Source of the DNA: Ceratothoa steindachneri
Lineage: Eukaryota > Arthropoda > Malacostraca > Isopoda > Cymothoidae
Assembly: GCA_963969495.1 (NCBI GenBank)
Contig: OZ018328.1
Span: forward strand, 7,043,331 to 7,107,330
Reading direction: 5' to 3'
Length of the DNA stretch: 64,000 bases
Under the pieces are notes generated by a model. The model did no database searches. It was not told the origin of the DNA and was given only the letters and a program-made list of their open reading frames with translations. The translations under genes were made by a program, and so were the position numbers. Shown in pieces: positions 57,465-64,000 of the stretch; the stretch's first letter is position 1; each line of letters starts with the position of its first letter.

Positions 57465-58351
57465 TCAGCGGGGTTTTGATTTTGCCGGGCCGGTTACCTT
57501 AAGGAAGTTTTCTTTCTTAGAGGATACGAATTTGGGATTCTTAAACTGAGGCTTGTGGGACGCTGGTTCTATCTGCTTCCCTTCTTTAAGGTAACAATTG
57601 TGGCTGGCGGCATATACGTCCGCCTTTTCGACACCCTCCTTGAAGCTGGTGCATCTTTTGTCTTTAATAAAAGAGCGGATCTCAGATGGAAGTGATGCCA
57701 GAAATTGATCCTTCAGAGTAAAGTCAATCAATGCATCGTAACCCTGGGGCACTTTCAAAGCGTCTAGCCAAAAATTAAGGAGTCTTTCAAAGTAAACCCG
57801 AATTGTCTGAAGGTCAATTTGGGTTGAAGTCGGCACTGTCTGAATTTAACGCGGTAGGAATCGGGGGTCATGTTGCAGGTAGAGAGCAGTTCCGCCTTTA
57901 ACGTGGAGTAGTCAATAGTTGCCTCAGCCGGAAGGGAGATGAAAATATCTCTTAAGTAAGGGTTTAGAAGGGGCAACAATCTTGTTAAGCCGTCCGATTC
58001 TATATCCAAATTATTTACCTCGAATATCTTCTCAAAGAGTATCAAGTTGAAACGAAGTCTTTCCCTTCTTTGAACACTGGCAATTTAACTGATGCCTGAT
58101 GTTGCGGAGGGGGCCAAGAAGTGATAGATAAGGCCTCATTTCTCGTTCTCGCCATCTCTATTTCATATGCACGAGTTCTCTTTCTCTTCTCTCTCAGTTC
58201 TTTCTTCTCTCTGTATATAAGACATCAGATCTTTTCCCGATAAACCCAATGATTTTCCTTGGGCCTTGAAGATCTCCACTGACATGTCTGGTTTGCTTAC
58301 CGGAACGCACACGAGATTATAATTTCGTACACAAAACGAAAACAAACGCAC
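57465..58351 (-). pseudogene. Ty3/Gypsy Gag (matrix/capsid-like)
   Basis: Gag precursor that forms the particle. From 58351: an N-terminal block with KSLGLSGKDLMSYIQREERT, a charged helix typical of this Gag type. Then, after breaks near 58060-58160, capsid: LTRLLPLLNPYLRDIFISLP, AEATIDYSTLKAELLSTCNM, TPDSYRVKFRQCRLQPKLTF. After a further shift near 57840: FLDALKVPQGYDALIDFTLK-like text, DQFLASLPSEIRSFIKDK, EKADVYAASHN, and a basic tail ending at a stop at 57465. The order matches SCAN-like Gag capsids of invertebrate Gypsy elements. Two or three frame breaks. Confidence 0.85.
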
Positions 58352-58571
58352 ACGAAAGGAACTCTCTTAATTCGTACGAAGTGAACGTGTAAATGGCAGA
58401 AATCACAAGCAAAATACCACTCAAATAACACCGCAAATACATTGAAAATATATGGATCGTCTATCTAACCGTTGCAATTAATTAAATGAGAAGATTAACG
58501 TTTTCTCGTAATCCTCAACCGCCAATTTTAGAAGCCTTTAAATCAATCCTTATTAATGACCATTAAAGACC

Positions 58572-58690
58572 TGACACCAGTTTTAATATTACTAATAATA
58601 CTATGTGTTAGAATTCAGGTAGTCCTTCTGAACTCCTTTTGACTTCCTCGCCCAATGATGCAGGGGAGGAAAGACAACAGCCTCGATTTA
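58572..58690 (-). repeat. Gypsy LTR-like remnant, 5' side, with possible primer-binding site
   Basis: 58610-58690 repeats the segment at 54595-54670. On the minus strand, CTGGTGTCAGG at about 58573-58583 lies just inside it and looks like a tRNA primer-binding site (TGGTGTCAG type). The 25-base gap between the LTR-like piece and this site is larger than usual, so the LTR border is uncertain. Confidence 0.5.
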
Positions 58691-60125
58691 GGAGACAAGA
58701 TTTTCCGAGAGTGCGATAGGGATTTAAATGGCGAGAATAAATTATTCGTGGCCAGTATTGATATTATTTAATAAGGCTTTGGTGGTCGGAGGATTTAAAC
58801 AGGAGAACAAAATAATCTTTTAATCCTATACAAGCAGCAATAGATATTTACAGAATAATATACAAGCGATTTAGTTAACACCGTTATTAATTGGCTGAAA
58901 TTGAAATGACAAGTATGACTCGTTTCAGCCGTACTAGGCTCAATAATTACACTAATTACCCGTGGGAAAGCGGGAGATGACTACTAGGTAAATCTTAGTC
59001 GTACGAGGCTCGATAATTATATTAATTACACGAGGGAAAGCGGCGGCGAATACGATGTAAGTCTTAGCCGTACGAGGCTCAATAATTATGACAATAATTA
59101 CCCGAAAGGGACCGGGAAGCGACCGCGGAGTGAGTCACTTCGTCGGAGAGTGTCACGTATCTTCGACGATGAAGGAAAATGTAAGTCTTACGATTTTCTG
59201 GAGAAGACCACGAGTATGGGTACTAGGGGGAAGATATTCTTCGAGAAGGAAGGTTGAGCGCTATATTCCAGATTTAGTTTTCGTCGTTCCGAATATGAAT
59301 TCCTGCTGCGAGATGGAATAGCACCTGGGTTTGTCGCTCGAGGATTGCGTGTCGTCAATGAATGATTCCAAAGACCTCTTATGATGCTGAGTGAATACCT
59401 TCTGTATTGCGTGGGAAGCAACAGGGAGACAGCTCTCGGCCCGAAAACTCAAAGAATACTTCCTCAATTATCCTCGGGGTGGATAATTTATATTAATCCG
59501 CCGGAAGTTTCAATATTTGCCGACGAAAGCGTTATCGGTTCGGTCCCACAACCTCGATGGTGAGAATCAGCGGTGAAGGATGTAACGCCATAAACGGGAT
59601 GAGTTTCTGGCGCGTTATCTATCCGGAAGTTTACCGAAGGCCTGGAAGCAAGGCTACTTCGCTCGGAATCCCTTCTCGTGACCCGATCACACCCACTCAC
59701 TCTCTCTTTCTCTCATTTCCTGACAGAGGGTGTAGGTCTCTTCTGATCCTATTTCTCATGGAAGGTAAAGAACGCTCTACTGGCATGTTGGATCTGCGTA
59801 TGGTGCCTCCTGCGTTGAATGGGGATGATATTTGAGCTAGGGTTGCTTGGCTGTCACCGTGAACAATTCTAACCGGACGCCGTTGGTCACGATCATTATG
59901 CACCCGTGGTCGGCTATTGCGCTGTCCACGGATGGCGGTAATGCCTTCCATGAGGTATTCTCGGTGCACATGTGACATCGTAGATCGAAGAATGTTTCAT
60001 CCGTCTAACACCTACTATTATACCCCGTTCGAACTCCGATAATTATTCACATGGTTTGCCAAGCACAAGCGAGCCACTATTCGCAGTGTCCAACACTTGC
60101 ACGTAACTATATAAATTACTGTGTC
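58691..60125. other. No gene recognised; possibly Gypsy LTR; contains a tandem repeat
   Basis: Three imperfect 65-75-base units containing TTAGCCGTACGAGGCTC and AATAATTA(C) lie at 58927-59115. Beyond that nothing identifiable. The stretch could be the rest of a long LTR. Confidence 0.45.
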
Positions 60126-60372
60126 TGTTTGTAGGTCGATTGGTCTGTCGGATGGTAAACATTGTACTTTTCAATGAGTTTTTTGACAATAACATCGTAA
60201 CTATTCGGTCGATTCTAACGAAATTTAAAACCAATATGTTGTTTTACATTCTCTTTCGAATGATATAATTGTCAAGCTCCTCCGAAGGTTAATCCGGGAA
60301 TTATTGAAAGTTTTGAACATCATAAATCAGAAGAATTGAGAGCATGCGATTTAGTTCTGTTGACCTTTTTAA
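60126..60372 (+). repeat. Interspersed repeat R1, copy 3
   Basis: Same orientation as copy 2 and inverse of copy 1. See the shared blocks listed for 45415-45660. Confidence 0.85.
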
Positions 60373-60590
60373 GTCTTTATGTTAGTAAAAGAAGAGAATA
60401 GTATAGTACCCACTTTCACACTGTATCGGACACACTTGGGGACGATTTTCATCTATACCAAGCGAGTTACAGGGCTGTTAGAGTGGCCCATTTGATACAG
60501 TCACTTGGTATAACCGTACTGATTGGTATAACTGTAATAACAGAGAAGCCAGATTCACATAAATAATCTTCTGATAACTGAAGCAGAATT
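60373..60590. other. No gene recognised
   Basis: Weak similarity of 60410-60470 to 10275-10335 (CACTTTCACACTG-ATCGG block). Otherwise nothing. Confidence 0.4.
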
Positions 60591-61870
60591 ATCAAAGATT
60601 TGGTGGCAATCGTTAGAAACTGCTTCAAGTTTTTTAGCCCCAAATCTAATTCTATCTCTGAATATTTTAGTTTTAAGCATCGATAATTCCTCAGTTCTTA
60701 GTCTCTGATAATTCATATGATTTAGATTTTTAGGAATTGTTTAATAACGCAGTTCTATCACTCAGAGTCAAAATCCGGGAAATAATTATCGAGTTTTTCT
60801 TCATTTCTTCCCACTGATTAGAAATGATTTCTTTGATATCGGATGATTCGTTGGAAACACTTGTTTTGGTAATGCCGAAAGTTCCATTTCTACTCAATTC
60901 GACTAAAAGTTTCTTTGTAGGCAATAAAAGTTTAACAGTTGCTCTCAAACTATTTCATTTCTTTCCATGCATGTTATAATTCAACTTATTTTGAACTTCA
61001 TGTATACCAGATATGTAAGCCAACTTTTAATATCAAAGTTCACCATGTAGCATTCCATAGAATTTGAGGTTATCGTCACGGGCAAACATATTGTAAATAT
61101 CATCTTTAAGTTCATCGATACGATTTAATAACACACGACCTTTCTACACCCAATTGACTTTAGTATGGAAAATGAGATTTATTTTTAGATCCGATGTCAT
61201 CACCTTTTTGAAAACACGAGTAAATTAAGATACCTACTTTTAATCAAATTTACCATTTTTACCACCTCATTCATAGTAGTTTTCTTTCTTTTCCTATTTT
61301 TTATGAAACTCAAATCCCGCGATGTAAAGATAATAATGAATATATGTATTTTAATTCACCATTTTGCTCATTTGCATGTTTCACAAACTTATTGATTCAA
61401 CCAGTGATTGGTGGTGCTTCATCTGTACAAATGCCGACACAATTCACCCAAGGTAAGTTTATGGAAATCATGTATCATTCAGAACATTAAAAATATCTTT
61501 ACCACGAATAGTTTCTGGAATTTTTGTAATCCTATTTTCGCAAATGAAGTAAACAAATGATAGCAATTGTACTGATCAAAATTACACTGTGTATTGTATC
61601 ATTCAGGCAATTTTGTACAGTATCGTCAATGTTCTCTGACTATCTGCAATACGCAATTTTATTAATTTTATATTCTGAACCAAACATTGATCGTAAAATT
61701 GCTTTGCAAGTGGGTGTAATTAAGGATTCTGCAACTGTGTAGTTTCATTTCATTTTTAGCTATAACTGCTATTTTTTTTTACTTTATCTTTTTTTTTTTA
61801 CATGTTAATAAAATAACATCTGTTGTTTTAGATTTGGAACAGTTGATTTTCATTTCCACACCAATTAAAA
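60591..61870 (-). pseudogene. hAT-superfamily (ZBED/SCAND3-like) transposase relic
   Basis: Minus strand, many frames. In order: LRIADSQRTLTILYKIA; SVQLLSFVYFICENRITK; RGKDIFNVLND; NCVGICTDEAPPITG (the ICTDGAPSM-type catalytic block, Asp present); NKFVKHANEQNGEL; VVKMVNLIKSR; LNRIDELKDDIYNMF; LAYISGIHEVQNKLNYNMHG; then ATVKLLLPTKKLLVEL and IKEIISNQWEEMKKN. The order and motifs match hAT transposases of the ZBED5/SCAND3 type. The His/Arg of the HCFLHRE block is only partly readable (SLHRG). More than five frame breaks or stops, no TIRs found and no BED zinc finger seen. An old, inactive copy. Confidence 0.75.
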
Positions 61871-61985
61871 GTCAATAATTTTCACTATATAATCGAAGGT
61901 TTTTTTAAAACTTTTTTGTTCTGGTGCTGAATCGTATAATAGACTTGATGTTCCCGGTTGCGATGAATAAAAATTTGGCTGCTAT

Positions 61986-62870
61986 CTTTTTTTTATTTAA
62001 AGGGGCCATCCTCGCGACTGCCTTCATAAGTCACCGTAAGGAAACTTAGCCTAGCAATTAGGTTATAGTAAAATTAAACAAACCCAACAAAAGAAAAAAG
62101 AAAACACAGCAAATACCCCCCAAAACTAAAGCAAAGCAAGAAAAGCTGCAGCTTCGGAGACTCGTCCGCTTCACTCTAGCGCCAGGACATGCAATCAACA
62201 CTCAACAAGTTAAACATGGAAGAGGCCACCCTCCTCTAAAAAAATAATCAAGCCGCAATCGAGATTGCTCCAGCCCGCCCCGAGTGTACGGGACAAACAG
62301 TAGCACCCCGCTCGTACCGGGACAGGAACGTGCGTGAAGATTTCCCAGATTGGGACACTCAACAAAAATGTGGCGACATTGTGGGGGACCATGCAGTCTA
62401 GGTAGTAAGGTGCACGGAAGCGCCCCATCAAATGGCGGTGCGTCACTTGAGTTTGTCCGATTCGGAGACGACAGAAAGCGACCTGAAGCCGCCAAGGTAT
62501 TGGGGGTGTAGGTCCACGGGGACAGTAGAGTCTAACTTTAGGTTCCTGTCAGCCATCTCCCATCTTCTTTGCGACTTGATCATGCCATGTGGTCAGTGTG
62601 GGGAAGAGAGAAGCCCTGGTTTGGTCGCCCAGTCCTCGCCGACTCTCCCCTTGCCCCCCAATCCTTACTTGCCCAGGAACCCAGCATAAGATAATCCCTA
62701 CACCCAACCGACTCAAAGCAATTGTGGCATCACTGATACAGCAAAACAGGTGCTGCGGAGATTTTAATTTCCCAAGGGCACTCAGGGGGCTTTGTGAGGA
62801 GCTAAAACTCACGATCCGGTCTCTGAACGGGACAAGACGCGTTATTCCCCCTACCGAATGGTGCATTGCA
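61986..62870 (-). pseudogene. LINE L1fam ORF2 C-terminus (RNase H-like) and 3' UTR, copy 4
   Basis: Minus strand. From 62866: SPLSALGKLKSPQH, ISDATIALSRLGVGIILCWV and PGQVRIGGQG. This is the end of a LINE-encoded RNase H domain, where the family reads TDSLSAL and WVPGHVGI-GNE-AD. Here the first Asp and the His are changed and the final Asp segment is shifted. After a frame change: THRHLMGRFRAPYYLDC, VATFLLSVPIWEIFTHVPVP, GAGWSNLDCGLIIFLEEGGL, and FHV then stop (62210), a typical post-RNase H tail. The 3' UTR then runs to a T-run at 61987-61996, the poly(A) tail. No RT upstream. The RNase H suggests the I/Jockey/LOA side of LINE phylogeny. Confidence 0.8.
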
Positions 62871-63450
62871 GTCAGCTAGGCCGTGAAGATTCACACTGCC
62901 TAGTATAGAACGACCGACTACGTACAAGGGAAATATTCTGTGGAAACCGAACCCCTTTCGGCTGTTCTCATTATTTGCTTCATTTATCTTTACTCTTTAT
63001 AACAATCTTATCCATTTGGTGAGCAAATAATTAATCAATTTATATCTAAGGTGCAAGCCAAGTTTACAGTAAAATACAGGATAAATAAACATGATTAATC
63101 CACTGTCTATTATTATGGCCAGAAGCATTTTACTAATGGAGTAAATTTTTTCCCCCGATGACAAATGGCAACCTTAATTTTATATTTGAATCCGCGATCA
63201 ATATCAATTCCAAATACATTTCTTCAGCTAGTATTTTCGTCCTATTTAAAGAGAAGGTAAATTTTAAGAATATCTCCATGAATTATTTCAAGCATTAAAA
63301 TGTATTTTTCTGACGTTTTTAAGTGTCAAGAACACGAATGTGATGTTCAATACCACCGCAATTCACTTACTTTCTCGATTAAAGGTTTGCTTTGGCCTTT
63401 AGCTATTATTAATTGAATTCAATCCGATTGCCTAGAGCACACCACAAAAA
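62871..63450. other. No gene recognised
   Basis: AT-rich; nothing recognisable. Confidence 0.5.
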
Positions 63451-63693
63451 AACAACAATAAACATTGGAGCGCCTGACGACGTTTGACACCCGTCTTTAA
63501 TTAGAAACTAATGTTAGCCTTTCGAATTGTGTTTATTACGAGTTTATTAGAAATAGCAGAGTATGGGGGTATAACCCCTCACCATTAAATAGGGTATGAG
63601 AGCGAAGCCCCAATTACAAAAAGAATTAACTTTGGGTTCGAATTCAAATGCAGTTGCCAGACGTCGTTAGGCGCTCCAATGTTCATTGTTTTT
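63451..63693. mobile_element. Short TIR element (MITE-like), 243 bp
   Basis: Left AACATTGGAGCGCCTGACGA (63461-63480) and inverted right AACATTGGAGCGCCTAACGA (from 63684 inward) continue into CGTTTG/CGTCTG. About 30 bp of TIR with three or so mismatches. The interior is AT-rich and non-coding. The outer borders are uncertain because both flanks are A-rich or T-rich (AAAAAACAACAATA and the inverse), so I cannot define a target duplication. Confidence 0.78.
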
Positions 63694-64000
63694 ATGCACA
63701 GGCAAAATGATACGCGCCCTCTGGGCAATGGGATTATCGTATTAATTATAAATAAATTAAACCTTTTATCCAGAAAGAAATTGGATTGTACCGGTATTGG
63801 ACATCATAGTCGTGTTCCTGAAACCTAATGACGTAAGAAAAATACATTTAAATGCCTGAAATAAGTGGTGGGGTTGTTCGCCAAATTTACCAAAGAGTTA
63901 CGTTAAAATAAAATATTGACAGTAAATAAATTTCCTTTCGATGTGATTAATAGCAACGTTTATTTACGAATAAAGACGTTCGTGACATGTGGCATATAAG
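63694..64000. other. No gene recognised
   Basis: AT-rich to the window end. Confidence 0.5.

Noticed and set aside
59697..59978. 93-codon minus frame with Arg-rich HNDRDQRRPVR segment
   Set aside because: No known domain and no continuity with the Gypsy Gag beginning at 58351.

Overview
This is a repeat-dense eukaryotic window with no host gene that I can recognise. No prokaryotic operon, rRNA or CRISPR array is visible, and no reading frame reads as an intact cellular protein. Almost everything identifiable is a decayed transposable element, a tandem repeat or a long (TA)n microsatellite. The mixture suggests a large arthropod genome: mariner, Tc1-like, piggyBac, hAT, Helitron and Penelope pieces, a CR1-like LINE, a LINE family whose first reading frame has CCHC zinc knuckles, and a second LINE ORF1 of the type I associate with decapod crustaceans. 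A crustacean is my best guess. It is an inference from element content only.

Layout. 0-4.8 kb: a copy of repeat family R1, a near-perfect 29-bp-arm palindrome, and a complete mariner element with both terminal inverted repeats (TIRs), its transposase broken by two frameshifts. 4.8-7.4 kb: a tRNA-like SINE, two Helitron helicase 3' fragments, and the GIY-YIG end of a Penelope-like element. 7.4-13 kb: nothing recognised. 13.0-13.5 kb: a 42-bp minisatellite open on both strands. 14.3-15.7 kb: ORF1 plus 3' UTR of a LINE family here called L1fam. 17.1-18.6 kb: SINEs, two MITEs and TA tracts. 20.3-21.6 kb: an L1fam ORF2 3' end interrupted by an 863-bp block. 23.35-23.91 kb: a foldback element. 25.8-26.5 kb: a piggyBac transposase 3' half. 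26.8-28.8 kb: a 49-bp minisatellite with a 213-bp higher-order period. 30.0-30.5 kb: a MITE between two TA tracts. 30.6-34.6 kb: a CR1-like ORF2 abutting an L1fam ORF1. 38.1-38.7 kb: a Tc1/mariner-type fragment. 41.3-43.6 kb: L1fam 3' end plus ORF1. 44.4-45.3 kb: a 53-bp minisatellite and another transposase fragment. 45.4-48.1 kb: R1, half a foldback element and a 30-bp minisatellite. 49.6-50.5 kb: the decapod-type LINE ORF1. 51.5-52.5 kb: a head-to-head pair of foldback half-elements. 53.8-58.7 kb: a Tc1-like 3' end, then a gutted Gypsy element (gag, protease and integrase kept; reverse transcriptase missing). 60.1-62.9 kb: R1, a hAT transposase relic and an L1fam ORF2 end with an RNase H-like segment. 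63.45-63.69 kb: a short TIR element.

How the parts relate. Every coding element I can read carries stops, frameshifts or lost catalytic residues, so none looks autonomous. Three patterns stand out. Eight of nine coding retroelement pieces lie on the minus strand. L1fam survives mostly as ORF1 or 3' ends without an RT core. Many TA tracts sit at the 3' ends of SINE, Penelope or CR1 pieces, and two MITEs sit inside TA tracts.

I found no new host system. The best candidates for something undescribed are the foldback family with a GAT-repeat end and an ACCAGG end, and the ORF2-deleted L1fam copies.
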